NCBI GenBank assembly: GCA_030812955.1
Contig: JAUSTR010000021.1
Coordinates: 1-34,461 of the forward strand
DNA length: 34,461 bases
Reading direction: 5' to 3'
DNA from: Bacillus alveayuensis
GTDB taxonomy: Bacteria > Bacillota > Bacilli > Bacillales > Aeribacillaceae
This document shows, one piece after another, positions 1 through 8,951 of the stretch (the first letter of the stretch is position 1; each line of letters opens with the position of its first letter). Both the position numbers and the translations under genes were made by a program. The notes under the pieces are model-generated. The model was not told the origin of the DNA, did no database searches, and saw only the letters and a list, made by a program, of their open reading frames with translations.

Positions 1-68
1 GAAGATTCAAAAAAGAACCAAATGAATATTTAAACACTATTGAAGAGAAATGGAAAAGGCACAACTAA
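1..68 (+). CDS. C-terminal end of an unidentified protein (truncated by window edge)
   Basis: The third frame is open from the window edge to a TAA at 66-68 and reads about 21 residues ending EEKWKRHN. It is highly charged and helical in character. Its stop lies inside the stem-loop at 58-88, as expected for a gene end followed by a terminator. The fragment is too short to identify; a transposase C-terminus is possible but unproven. Confidence 0.35.
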   Translation, partial: RFKKEPNEYLNTIEEKWKRHN

Positions 69-103
69 TTTATTGTGTTGGTTGTGCCGTCTAAGTTTTT
101 TTT
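58..103. terminator. Stem-loop, probable terminator
   Basis: GGCACAAC (58-65) pairs with GTTGTGCC (81-88), and a run of eight T follows at 96-103. For the plus strand the T-run starts about seven bases after the stem. For the minus strand only four T follow. It may end transcription of the truncated plus-strand gene and of the minus-strand Rpn remnant. Confidence 0.45.
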
Positions 104-222
104 AAACTCGATCAATCGCCACTTGATTTTTGCGAATTGGGAAACTGCAACTTCTCTTTGTCTATCTTCTGACGATCTTCGACATGCTCCGGCAGGACAG
201 GCAACGAGCTCTTCTAAGAGAA

Positions 223-1260
223 TTAGTCTTTGAGCAGTTTTCGAACCTCTTCTTCCGCAAGGTTAGTAAGATCCGCGATCTCTTTCACGTTCATTCCTTT
301 TTTCGCTATATTACGAACAAGATGTTTCATACCTTGCTCAAATCCTTCTTCACGCCCTTGCTTCAACCCTTCTTCCAACACCGCGCGCCGTTCGCCGCGG
401 ATGTTGGATAGTTGATCGCGCAGCCATTTCAACCGCATTTCATACGCATACGATTTTCCAGACTGACGCTTAATTTTTCCCACTCCTCCAACGCTTCGCG
501 AATTTCCTGCTCATTCATTACTAACACATCCAATTCGTTTAAAATCTCTTCATCAACCTCTCTTTTCCGCACATCAACCGCCGATAACATCATTAACCAC
601 GGCTATTCCGCTGATTTTTTCATCTCACGTCGGTATTTCTTCCATTTTACCATAAAGCGAAACGGCATCAGTCGTTTTTGACTGATGCTAGTTGAGCTAA
701 TCGGGTTCTTATCGTCCGTTGACGAATACCTGAACAGGCGAGAGTCTTACGGACGGTTAGAACGGGATAAACTGTGACAAATCAATCGCGTGGAATTCAA
801 GGTGAGGACTCCAAAGGAAATGCTCTTTGTCTTCCCGGAGGTGAAACACGGTATGAAAGCGGTCCGTTTCGTGAGGGAATAGCGAGTAGTTGAGGATCGT
901 GATCATAATCGTTGGCGGAAGTTCGCTATATTCCTGTCCTTTGGAAAGAGAGGACGAAAACAGCCGGGCCCAATAATACAACACGCGCTCAGGCATATCA
1001 TGCTGATGGACGACTTGGATTTCAACGTTGATTCGCTCGCTGCGGTCAGTGAACACGAGCACATCCAGCCGGCTCATCTTGCCATCTTCCGTCTCTTTCG
1101 GAAGTTCGGTATTTTCATATTGCACATCAACAATCCGGTCGCGGCCGGCTCGGTTCAAAAGCCCGTTCAAAAACGCAATCGTGATTCGCTTTCGGCTCGG
1201 GTGGCCGAACAGCTGCTTGAACATAAAGTCCATTTTCAAATCGAGGTATTCTTTTGGCAT
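223..1260 (-). pseudogene. Rpn-family recombination-promoting nuclease / putative transposase, disrupted
   Basis: Rpn (PD-(D/E)XK, transposase_31-like) proteins are nucleases linked to RecA-independent recombination. The N-terminal part (757-1260) starts MPKEYLDLKMDFMFKQLFG, with the family LDVLVFTD and VEIQVVHQHD segments, and stops at LSQFIPF. The family sequence resumes on the far side of an insertion (657-766) with FMVKWKKYRREMKKS. It then meets an in-frame TAG (603-605) and a frameshift near 470 before the C-terminal part (223-483, ending EIADLTNLAEEEVRKLLKD). At least three lesions make it non-functional. A second, shorter copy lies at 13070-13285. Upstream sequence carries the repeat at 1401-1460. 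Confidence 0.85.
657..766. repeat. About 110-bp structured insertion inside the Rpn gene
   Basis: The Rpn reading frame is interrupted here and resumes on the other side. ATAAA occurs on both sides (652-656 and 767-771), which could be a 5-bp target duplication. The insert holds three inverted repeats: CATCAGTC/GACTGATG (666-687), CGTCCGT (713-719) with ACGGACG (749-755), and CCTG/CAGG (729-738) nested inside the second. No coding capacity. It resembles a non-autonomous mobile element or an IS end; the family was not identified. Confidence 0.5.
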
Positions 1261-1362
1261 AGGGGTCCATCCTTTCGGGGAAATTTTTGAAAAAATATAG
1301 AGGAATTGCTTTTATTAAAACGGAATGAAGAGGAGAAATCAAGATACTAAACAGAATTTTTC

Positions 1363-1410
1363 AAAAAAAAGAGAGCCTAGTGATTTTTTGGAATTACGGA
1401 CTCTCTTTTT
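1363..1410. terminator. AAAAAGAGAG...CTCTCTTTTT stem-loop
   Basis: An A-run followed by GAGAGCC (1371-1377) pairs with GGACTCTCTTTTT (1398-1410). This gives a symmetrical hairpin with T-runs on both strands, so it could terminate transcription in either direction. The right arm is also the start of the 60-bp repeat at 1401-1460. Confidence 0.5.
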
Positions 1411-1460
1411 CTGATAATCTAATCATCTTCGACATACTTCGGGGTGTGTCAGGCACGCAG
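1401..1460. repeat. 60-bp dispersed repeat, copy A
   Basis: Runs from CTCTCTTTTTCTGATA to TCAGGCACGCAG and contains ATCTTCGACATACTTCGGG. Copy B at 13299-13358 has the same length and differs at only a handful of positions. Shorter relatives of the CTTCGGGG-TGT-CAGGCAC core occur at about 1564-1585, 13883-13902 and 30147-30165. The 1261-1589 gap holds only this repeat and the adjoining hairpin. Confidence 0.6.
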
Positions 1461-1589
1461 CCCAAGCCAACACAGGCAGATTACTAATGAACCTCTTTCT
1501 ACACTCCGTTTAGAGACGGGAGGGAGAATTCTCGGAAAATGTTAAAATTCACCTTATAAAAATTTCTTCGGGGTGTTACAGGCACTGGG

Positions 1590-2567
1590 TCATTTACTTT
1601 TAAATTTTATCGGTTCTAACCCTTTTGAAATTCTGAAACGATAATTATACTCTAGTTGTTTAAAATCCGTTCTTTGTTGTTCAAATGGTCTAATACCAGT
1701 CTTTATTACTTGGGGACTTGGGTGATAGAGTGGATAGACGAATCGGCCATTCCATTTTGAAAATGTAGCTACATCTTTATTTAATACCAATTGGTGTGGT
1801 TCGATTTCCTTTAATGCTTCTAATGCTTTTTTACCTAATGTAACAATCACTTTAGGGTTTATTAATTCTATGATTCTAGCAAGATATGAATGACAATTCT
1901 TTATTTCCTGTTTGCTTGGGTTTCTGACTTTTCCTTTCTCATCAGTTGGACAGCACAAATCAGCATTGGTTATATAAATATCCGATCGTGTCCATCTTGT
2001 TGCCGATAAAAGTTTCTCAAAATTATCACCTGTAGCATCTCCGTGTAAAGGGATTCGAGTAAGGTTAGCTCCCCTTGGTCCAGGAGCTTCCGCAATAAAC
2101 ATGATATCGGCATCAAGATTTCCATTCTCATAACCCAAAACAGCTTTTTCATGTTTCATCGTTTCACAAATTATACAGTTTTTTGCTTGATCAATTAATT
2201 TGTTGTACTCTATTTCTTTATCAGTATTAGTAGTGAATATCTCTCTTCCTTTGAGAGTAAATTGAGCAAATCCTTCATAAATAAAAAAATAAATCTCAAT
2301 CATTACATTATCCTTGTTTTTAAATTCGTTAATTATTTCAACTCCTTCACAAGGGATTTTTACACTTAATCCTCGTTCATCAGAAATTTTTATGTAAAAA
2401 TCAAACTGGGAAGCTTCATCTGTTATCGTGATTTTTAGATTTTGCCCTCTCATATCAATACAATCTTCCCAACCATTATTATAATGCGTCATTAATCTTA
2501 TTTCATAAGGTATAACAGTGTCGGCTATTTGTTTGAACCTTTCAAAATTCTCACTACTACAAGTCAT
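1590..2567 (-). CDS. Uracil-DNA glycosylase superfamily protein (family 4-like, Fe-S) with N-terminal extension
   Basis: Predicted to remove uracil or another damaged base from DNA. The C-terminal 200 residues carry the family layout: C131 and C134 (CIIC), motif A as AEAPGPRGA (159-167), C205/C206 and C225 completing a probable 4Fe-4S ligand set, and the HPSP motif (282-285). The usual GEAPG/GEGPG motif A begins with A here. Residues 1-120 have no counterpart in standard family 4 enzymes (about 200 residues) and were not recognised; they look beta-rich. The ATG at 2567 follows AAAGGAGT at good spacing. The gene is isolated, between the Rpn and DUF4209 remnants, in a neighbourhood of defence-like genes. 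The enzyme class is well supported; substrate and role are not. Confidence 0.8.
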   Translation of the reverse strand: MTCSSENFERFKQIADTVIPYEIRLMTHYNNGWEDCIDMRGQNLKITITDEASQFDFYIKISDERGLSVKIPCEGVEIINEFKNKDNVMIEIYFFIYEGFAQFTLKGREIFTTNTDKEIEYNKLIDQAKNCIICETMKHEKAVLGYENGNLDADIMFIAEAPGPRGANLTRIPLHGDATGDNFEKLLSATRWTRSDIYITNADLCCPTDEKGKVRNPSKQEIKNCHSYLARIIELINPKVIVTLGKKALEALKEIEPHQLVLNKDVATFSKWNGRFVYPLYHPSPQVIKTGIRPFEQQRTDFKQLEYNYRFRISKGLEPIKFKSK

Positions 2568-2816
2568 GATCAGATAGGACTCCTTTCAGTATATTATTAT
2601 TTTATGAGCCCTCCTAATCGTAGAAGGACTCATATTACGCATGAAATATATCGCCAAATTTTATGCGCTCCTAAATAACCAAACACACCTCACATACCAT
2701 ATGAGTTCAGATTGAAAAATCGACAAAAATTAGACAAAGGAACAGTCTAATTGCTTTGTATATATCGGAAAATCAATTATATAGTTCATACTCATCAACT
2801 GATTTACCGCATTTTT

Positions 2817-3820
2817 TTACGCTTTTTCACCCCCATCAATATCTTTGTTGTCGTTTTCATTCTTCTCTTCCATTACATCTTTATGGAACTCATAATCAGA
2901 ATTTCTGTAAAATTCGTTAAAAGTTTCTTCATGTTGTGCAGTAGACTTTTTGATCGACGTAGTCGCATATCCCGCGGCTGCAAACGTTCGTCTAAGGGTG
3001 CACTCGAATTAAAGGACTAATAGGTGAATGGAACTAACATAGTCTCCATCAAAAAATCTTTTCATTCCTAGTTCTACAAATGGTTTATTCTTTTCGCTAA
3101 TGGCCATGCAAAAATTTTATCTACTATTAATTCTGATGCGAGCCCTCTTTCATTCATCAATTTATCAAATAAAGGGACAAGAACCATGTTTAAAGCTATT
3201 TGTAAATGCAACATATAATTTTGCGAGAAAGCCCATTGGTAAGACTCTTCATCATTTTTAGCTTCAGCGACTTTCTTTTCATCATCTATTAATCCTTTAG
3301 TTACTAAATGATACAAGGGGTAAGTAACCATTAGTTCCTTCGTTAGCTTTTCGACATTATTAATATCAGGGGTAAAATGGATTTTGACTTGGCCATCATG
3401 TCTATCGATTCTGCTACATCTACTTCAAGATATGGTCGCATCATATTTTCTATTTCGTGAGTAGGGATTGAAACCTCCGCAGAAACAACAGATAATTCGT
3501 CGCTCTCTTCCCATTCTTTATACGCTTTTCTTATAAGTATTTTCATTACTTCAACCTTATCTGTCTTTCCGATATTCGCATAATGCCTCATCGCAAGTTC
3601 ATAAAAATGGGCCTTTACCATGCTACTCTTTTGTTCTCTACCTTGTTGATGCATGGAGAGAAAAAACCTCAATTTCATACCGAGCCATCTTTTCAAACTT
3701 AACGATGCCTTTCTCCTTAGCCCAATCTCATATCTTTTTAAATTCTCCAACAAACTCACTTAAGTATTCACTGTAAGAAATCCTTTCTAGTTGTTTTACT
3801 TTATTCTTATACTGTTCCAT
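2817..3820 (-). pseudogene. DUF4209-domain protein, heavily decayed
   Basis: Joining frames rebuilds one protein. It starts MEQYKNKVKQLERISYSEYL at 3820 (after AAAAGGGGGGA), hits an in-frame TGA after EFKKI, and changes frame near MHQQGRE. It changes frame again near 3375 and near 3085, then runs to FFDGDYVSSIHLLV. There PQ appears altered to give a TAA before FECTLRRTF, and it ends GGEKA at 2817. The stretch DYVSSIHLL..(PQ)FE.TLRR matches the core of DUF4209, a domain of unknown function. The family's usual C-terminal part is missing after LRRTF and an unrelated-looking hydrophilic tail follows, suggesting a deletion. RBS and orientation suggest it followed the 98-residue ORF in one transcript. 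Confidence 0.6.
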
Positions 3821-3834
3821 AAAATCCCCCCTTT

Positions 3835-4131
3835 TCATCTATGGCAGTTATTATTACATTCATAAGCCGGCTGATTGCCATGTATTTTTTTATCCGAATT
3901 ATCTGAAATTTTATCATAAAAAATTTTTACACGTCTGTTTCTTGTAGCTAGCCGCGCAAGATTCTGTACGAAGCTATCATCCATTTTTCCAAAACAACGA
4001 ACCATATCAAAGGAAAAATGAAACCATGAATAAGCGAACATCACAAAAGAAAATCTTTGCCCGGCTGTTTGTCCAAAAAACAGTGTGTCGTCGATCCCCC
4101 AGTTTTTTGCACGATTGGCGGTCGACGACAT
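3835..4131 (-). CDS. Unrecognised small protein (98 aa)
   Basis: No family recognised. The protein has an aromatic-rich central stretch (FSFVMFAYSWFHFSFDMV) and a basic, polar C-terminus ending ECNNNCHR. The frame stays open upstream of the ATG for about 14 codons (SSNWENGLKERLL), so this may be the 3' part of a gene whose start lies in another frame (see 4131-4259). It ends 14 bases before the DUF4209 pseudogene start, whose RBS lies in the gap. It could be a remnant. Confidence 0.35.
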   Translation of the reverse strand: MSSTANRAKNWGIDDTLFFGQTAGQRFSFVMFAYSWFHFSFDMVRCFGKMDDSFVQNLARLATRNRRVKIFYDKISDNSDKKIHGNQPAYECNNNCHR

Positions 4132-4259
4132 TAATAATCGTTCCTTAAGCCCATTTTCCCAATTACTAGAGTACTCCTCATCGTTTCATTACATATATCG
4201 AAATGCCCTACAGCCAAAGCTAGAAGAACGTATATAGTCCAGTTTGCCGCCCTGTTCAT
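4131..4259 (-). CDS. Possible 42-residue ORF overlapping the next start
   Basis: Reads MNRAANWTIYVLLALAVGHF and ends GLRNDY. It has one hydrophobic stretch (about residues 7-20). Its TAA shares a base with the ATG of the 98-residue ORF (TAATG). Its own ATG overlaps the TGA of a 12-codon ORF (MKRINKLREKVK) that has a good AAAGGGGATGT ribosome site. This could be a translationally coupled chain, or one gene broken by frameshifts; the sequence cannot decide. Confidence 0.3.
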   Translation of the reverse strand: MNRAANWTIYVLLALAVGHFDICNETMRSTLVIGKMGLRNDY

Positions 4260-4396
4260 TTTACTTTTTCCCGCAGTTTGTTGATTCGTTTCATACATCC
4301 CCTTTACATTATCGGTAACTATTACGAATAATTGTAAGTTTTAAGAGTACATCATACGAGCTTAAGTTCCCGCTGAATGACTTACTCCTTTTACAG

Positions 4397-4444
4397 GAAA
4401 AAAAACTGACCAAGGAAGCGAATCTTTCACCCTTGTGGCCAGTT
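4397..4444 (-). terminator. Rho-independent terminator after the Wadjet operon
   Basis: On the minus strand AACTGGCCACAAGG pairs imperfectly with CCTTGGTCAGTT and is followed at once by eight T (plus-strand A-run at 4398-4405). It lies about 95 bases past the jetC stop. Between 4260 and 4538 nothing else was seen. Confidence 0.65.
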
Positions 4445-4538
4445 GTTATTAAATTCCCCTATCATCATTAATCATTTGCGTTATGATGTGTTGTATGATG
4501 AAATTTATCCCACAGCTCTCATTGACTCTTCCAATCTC

Positions 4539-7500
4539 CTAAAACAACTCCAACTGCTCGGTTTCGCCGAGGCGTTCGAGTGATTTTGGCTCGTGATCTT
4601 GGAAGTAGGCGTAGTGGAGCCATTTTTCCTTCGTCATCACCTGCTTGCTCGGGTCGGACGATGGACGGAGGCGGCAGCTGTAAACGATCGGGAAGTAGTC
4701 TCTGAGAAATTTGCCTTCCGCATGAGCAGTTAAGGCGATGATTTGGAAGCCGAGCTGTTCAGCAATAAAGAAGACCGGGTTGAGCACGTGGTCGCTTGAC
4801 GCTTTTCCGAACGGGTTGTCTAAAATGACGGTGCGGTGGCGTTTCATCATCTGCTGGATGTGCTGCTTTTTCTCGGCAACGTAGTTGAGAATGCCTAAAA
4901 AGAGCGTCATGTTTTTGCTCCATTTTTCGCCGCCAGACCAGATGTTGCTTTGCTCCCACGAATACGAGCGCGTCGTCACTTTATTGTCGTTCGTCACCTT
5001 TCGGCAGTTCACTTTCATGCCTTCGTTGTTCATGACGACTTGGAGAAGCTGCTTCGATTGCAGCCACATTTCGATTTCTTTTCTCACCTTCGCTTCGTCT
5101 TGCTGGCCGTGCTCGTTCATAAACCGTTCGGACTCGAGCTGCTGCAAAATCCATTCAATATGGTTGCGAATGCGCGTCTTGCCGACTTCTTCTTCCCACT
5201 CTGGAATCGTAAACGTGAAAATGCGCTTCCATTCGTCTCCGACTTTTACTCTTGTTTTGTTCGGGATTTGCTTCAGCTCCTCCACCAATGTGCGCAAATG
5301 GGTGTGAATATGATTAATAAACGCTTGAAGCTCCGCGTCTTTTTGCCGGATATGTTCATTCGCGTAGTTCGTCGCGCTTTCAACGCTTCGCATCATATTT
5401 TTCTTAAAGTCGATAATGTCTTCGTACGTCTCTTTATGCTCAATGCCGTTGAGCGCCATTTGCCGCATTTTCACATCTTTAATCGAAGCGTTGCAAAACT
5501 CTCTAAAAGAACGTTTCGCACGCTCGACGCGGCTTTTCGTCTCTTCGACCGCTTGTCTGCCCGCCTTTAAGCTCTCGGTGATACCTTCGATAAAACGTTG
5601 GCGCTCGTACGTAAATGCCGTTGCTTCTTCCGCGCTCAACGAAAGGGCAGCGATAGTCGGAGCATTGAAATGATGCACTTCTTTAGATAACTCTAAATGG
5701 CGTTCTGCCTGTTCAATGTTTTTCATCTTTTTCGCCAGGCGCTCATGTTCTTGGTCGAGAAACGCCTTCCGTTTCTCCAGTTCTTCTTTTTCGGTTTTCA
5801 AATGATCAGCGATCTCATCAAGCGATTCGGTAAACGGCCAACGTTCTTCATTCGGATATTGTTGTTGAAATTGCTGCTCTTTCGTTTTTAACACGCCGCT
5901 TTGCTGCTCCTTGCTGATCAAGGCATCTTGCACATCTTTGTTTAACCGCTTTAATTCCGATTGGAGAGACGCGATTTGTTCTTCTAACCGCTGCAGCACA
6001 TACGGTCCGTCGCTTGGAAACGAACGCGTTTCGTCGAGGTCGCGATGCTCGCGTTTCAGCTTGTTTATTTCGTTCGTTAGCCGGTCAATTTCTCTTTGTT
6101 CAGTCTTTTGCCTCAACTTCCACTCCCTGTAGGTCGTTTCAATTCCATTAATTCGGTCTTCCAACTTACGAATTTTATCGCGAATGACACGCTCGCTTTC
6201 GCCTGAATAAAGCGGTGTAAAGGAGCGGAGCGATTGATAGTCATCGCTTCGTTCGATGTTACGGCGATCTGCTTGCAGCGATCGGATGCGCTCTTCGAGA
6301 TCCTCTTTTTGTGCCAGTGCGTCTTCAAACCGCTCGTTGAGGCGCACAATGTCTTTTTCAAGCGCCGCAATCGTCTCGTTGAGCGTTTTTTCCGTTTTTC
6401 GCGCTTCTTGCACTTCTTTTTCATATTGGATATATTTATTTGCATCTTCGATTTTGGCGGTCCAACCTTTCATTTCTTGCTCGTATTGATGGATGAGCGA
6501 CTGCGCTTGCGCGATTTTGGCGCGCCATTCGTTGATGCGCGCTTTTTCTTTGTCAATCGCCATTTTCAGCTGATCGATGCCGCTGATGAGCACGGCGTAT
6601 TGCGTGCGAGCTGCTTCAACCGTTTTGTACGGGTGAGCTTCCAAAAACGCTCGCCATGCTTGTTGCACGTCTTGCCACCCTTTGAGTTCCACTTCTTTCT
6701 CTTGGCGGTGCTTTGTCGTTTCTTGCGCGCTCGCGTTGATTCGTTCTTTCCATGTGCGGAACGACTCTGGATCGCTCGCTTCCTCCCAATAGTGCGGCGC
6801 GATCCATTCATACAAAAGCGCTTCGTCTTCGATGCGCGCTGCTTCATCCGCTGCAAGCACGACAATCGGCAGCTGCAAGCGGTCATTTAAGTACTGCACT
6901 TTTTGCGAGAGCCGCTCCTTCGATTTTGCCGTTGTAATCAACGTCATCGGCCAGAGCGGAAACACCCGTTTCTTCGCGCGGTCTTCTTCCTCAAGCGACT
7001 GTAAGTATTCGACGCCGGTCTCTACGTAATCAAATTGGTTTTTCCACGAGGCGAGCTGCTGCGATAAAAACGGATCGGCGAAAAAGATGTCTTGTGCGCC
7101 GTACGCATCCGCGAGCCGCGAAACGATGCGTTCACGCACTAAGAGCGCCTCCCGCTCTTTCGTTCTCTTCTCGATTTCTTCGAGGAGTCTCATTTCGATC
7201 GTCGCTTCATGGGAGTAGACGCTATCAAGTGAGGCCCATTGCGGCCGGAGCGATGCGAGCTTCTTGATGAGCGCTTGCTCCTCGTTTTCGAGCGCTTTGA
7301 GTCGTTGCCCCAGTGCCCCGCATTCCGCACGCTTTGCCGCCCATTCTTGCTGGAGCACTTCTTTTTTCGCTTCCGCTTCTTGTTCCGCTTGGCTGAATTG
7401 CTTCACATCTTGGCGCATGCGGACAATTTCATCATCAAGCCACCGTTCGCGCTCAAGCCATTTCTCCCTTTCTTCTTCTACCGATTGTTGGGACGGGTTT

Positions 7501-8951
7501 GCTAAAATGTGCTGTTTAATTTGCTCCATGTCCCTCTCTCTCGCCTCGATGCGGCTTTGAACGGCAGCACGCTCTTCGCGGGCGTACTGCTTTTTCTGAT
7601 CAAGCGCTTCTTTTTCCTTCGTCCATTGTTCAATCTGCATCTGAATCGGATTCAGCTCATAGCGAAGGCTTTGTTGTTCTTTGTCAATCGTCTCAAGCTT
7701 CTCGATGAAGCAGCCGAGCAGCGAGCGGCGCGCTCTTTCCAATTCCTCTTCGTAGTTCGCAAGTTCCTCAGCGTCCTTCAGCTTGGCGATCTCCTGCTCA
7801 ATGTACGCAAGCGCTTCTTCGTGCCGTTTTCGCGCCTCTTTTCGCTCCGCCAGCTGCAGCGAATAATAGTTGCGCTCGAGCCGGGCGAGCGCCTCTTCCT
7901 TTTCTTTCTGCCGCGCGAGGACGAGTTCGTATTCGCGCTGAAGCTTTTGCCAGCGCGCTTCTTCGACTAAAATGTCATATGACGCACGCTTTTTGTTGTG
8001 CGCTGCGTAGTTCTGCTTCCAATACTCAAGCTTGTCCGCGATGTCTTTCTGCTCGTCAAGACACGCTTGCTTTTGCTTCAACGTTTCGAGCCATACCCCT
8101 TTGGCGCGCTGCTTCGCTTTTAAATAGGCGAGCTCTTCGCGATGAAGCTGTTCGTACGTGTCGACGTATCGCTCCAACTCCTGTTGGATGAGCTTGTTTT
8201 CTTCGATTGTCTCTTTCAGCTTTTTATAATGTTTGAAACTGTCTAGCTGTTTTTCAAACATATCGGCGAACAGCTTCGCGTCATGACCTACGATGGAGCT
8301 TTCGACAATCGGAATGAGCAGGCGGTCAAACAGCTGGTTCGTGCTTTTGCATTCGTCGAAAAACGATTCGACGCCGCCTTCCGAACTATTAATCTTCACC
8401 ACGCTTTCCCATTCGCTTGAAATAATGTGATATTGCTCTTCGATAAACGCCTTGTATTCTTTAATCGTCGAAAACGTGCGCGCCAAGAACGATTTCTCTT
8501 TCATATGACTATAGTAGTCTTGCATTTCGCCGCGTTCCGCCGGGCGCTTTCCATCTTTCCCTTCACGCACGAACGGAAGACCTTCGATGCCGTGCGGGTC
8601 GTTCGCGTTGTATTCATAGACGTAGCGGAGCGAATCGAGTCCGTTGTTCGTCATGAACAGCGAGACCGTTGTCACGACATACCGCCTCGGTTCGTCGTTC
8701 AACATCCATTCGATGGCAATATGGGCTGGGGCGTTTTCGAGCTGCAGCGTGTTTTTAATTTTCCGGTCTGCCACATCGACATGAGGCAAAATCGCTTGCA
8801 GCACCGTTTGAATAAACACCGTTTTTCCTCCGCCATTTTCAAGCAAAATCGCCCCATTATGCCCGTCAAAGCGGAAGATTTCATCGTTGTACCGTTTGCG
8901 CCCTTCTTCATACACAACGTTCGTGAGCCGAATTTTACTGATCGCTGGCAT
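4539..8951 (-). CDS. jetC: Wadjet JetC, MukB-like SMC ATPase
   Basis: SMC motor of the Wadjet anti-plasmid system, which in characterised examples extrudes DNA loops and licenses cleavage of small circular DNA. From the chosen start (about 1470 aa) the Walker A is ENGGGKT with its Lys near residue 43. Long coiled-coil arms flank a globular hinge at roughly residues 640-770. The C-terminal head holds the ABC signature SGGEK (about 1339), Walker B VILDNPFGKASS (Asp about 1378) and the H-loop LTAHAEG. The residue after the Walker B Asp is Asn, where the catalytic Glu usually sits. The frame is open further upstream to 9032, but the ATG at 8951 follows AAAGGGAG at proper spacing and overlaps the jetB end by 17 bases; 8954 is also possible. 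Last gene of jetD-jetA-jetB-jetC. Confidence 0.9.
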   Translation of the reverse strand: MPAISKIRLTNVVYEEGRKRYNDEIFRFDGHNGAILLENGGGKTVFIQTVLQAILPHVDVADRKIKNTLQLENAPAHIAIEWMLNDEPRRYVVTTVSLFMTNNGLDSLRYVYEYNANDPHGIEGLPFVREGKDGKRPAERGEMQDYYSHMKEKSFLARTFSTIKEYKAFIEEQYHIISSEWESVVKINSSEGGVESFFDECKSTNQLFDRLLIPIVESSIVGHDAKLFADMFEKQLDSFKHYKKLKETIEENKLIQQELERYVDTYEQLHREELAYLKAKQRAKGVWLETLKQKQACLDEQKDIADKLEYWKQNYAAHNKKRASYDILVEEARWQKLQREYELVLARQKEKEEALARLERNYYSLQLAERKEARKRHEEALAYIEQEIAKLKDAEELANYEEELERARRSLLGCFIEKLETIDKEQQSLRYELNPIQMQIEQWTKEKEALDQKKQYAREERAAVQSRIEARERDMEQIKQHILANPSQQSVEEEREKWLERERWLDDEIVRMRQDVKQFSQAEQEAEAKKEVLQQEWAAKRAECGALGQRLKALENEEQALIKKLASLRPQWASLDSVYSHEATIEMRLLEEIEKRTKEREALLVRERIVSRLADAYGAQDIFFADPFLSQQLASWKNQFDYVETGVEYLQSLEEEDRAKKRVFPLWPMTLITTAKSKERLSQKVQYLNDRLQLPIVVLAADEAARIEDEALLYEWIAPHYWEEASDPESFRTWKERINASAQETTKHRQEKEVELKGWQDVQQAWRAFLEAHPYKTVEAARTQYAVLISGIDQLKMAIDKEKARINEWRAKIAQAQSLIHQYEQEMKGWTAKIEDANKYIQYEKEVQEARKTEKTLNETIAALEKDIVRLNERFEDALAQKEDLEERIRSLQADRRNIERSDDYQSLRSFTPLYSGESERVIRDKIRKLEDRINGIETTYREWKLRQKTEQREIDRLTNEINKLKREHRDLDETRSFPSDGPYVLQRLEEQIASLQSELKRLNKDVQDALISKEQQSGVLKTKEQQFQQQYPNEERWPFTESLDEIADHLKTEKEELEKRKAFLDQEHERLAKKMKNIEQAERHLELSKEVHHFNAPTIAALSLSAEEATAFTYERQRFIEGITESLKAGRQAVEETKSRVERAKRSFREFCNASIKDVKMRQMALNGIEHKETYEDIIDFKKNMMRSVESATNYANEHIRQKDAELQAFINHIHTHLRTLVEELKQIPNKTRVKVGDEWKRIFTFTIPEWEEEVGKTRIRNHIEWILQQLESERFMNEHGQQDEAKVRKEIEMWLQSKQLLQVVMNNEGMKVNCRKVTNDNKVTTRSYSWEQSNIWSGGEKWSKNMTLFLGILNYVAEKKQHIQQMMKRHRTVILDNPFGKASSDHVLNPVFFIAEQLGFQIIALTAHAEGKFLRDYFPIVYSCRLRPSSDPSKQVMTKEKWLHYAYFQDHEPKSLERLGETEQLELF

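Noticed and set aside
130-681. Plus-strand frames over the Rpn gene
   Set aside because: Antisense shadows of the decayed Rpn coding sequence.
657-766. Idea that the Rpn insertion is a TnpB-associated omega RNA or an IS200/IS605 end
   Set aside because: Hairpins are present, but no tnpA or tnpB is nearby and the ATAAA flanks argue against TnpA-type insertion; kept only as an unclassified element.
2751-3020. 89-codon hydrophobic plus-strand frame
   Set aside because: It is antisense to the C-terminal part of the DUF4209 pseudogene and has no ribosome site.
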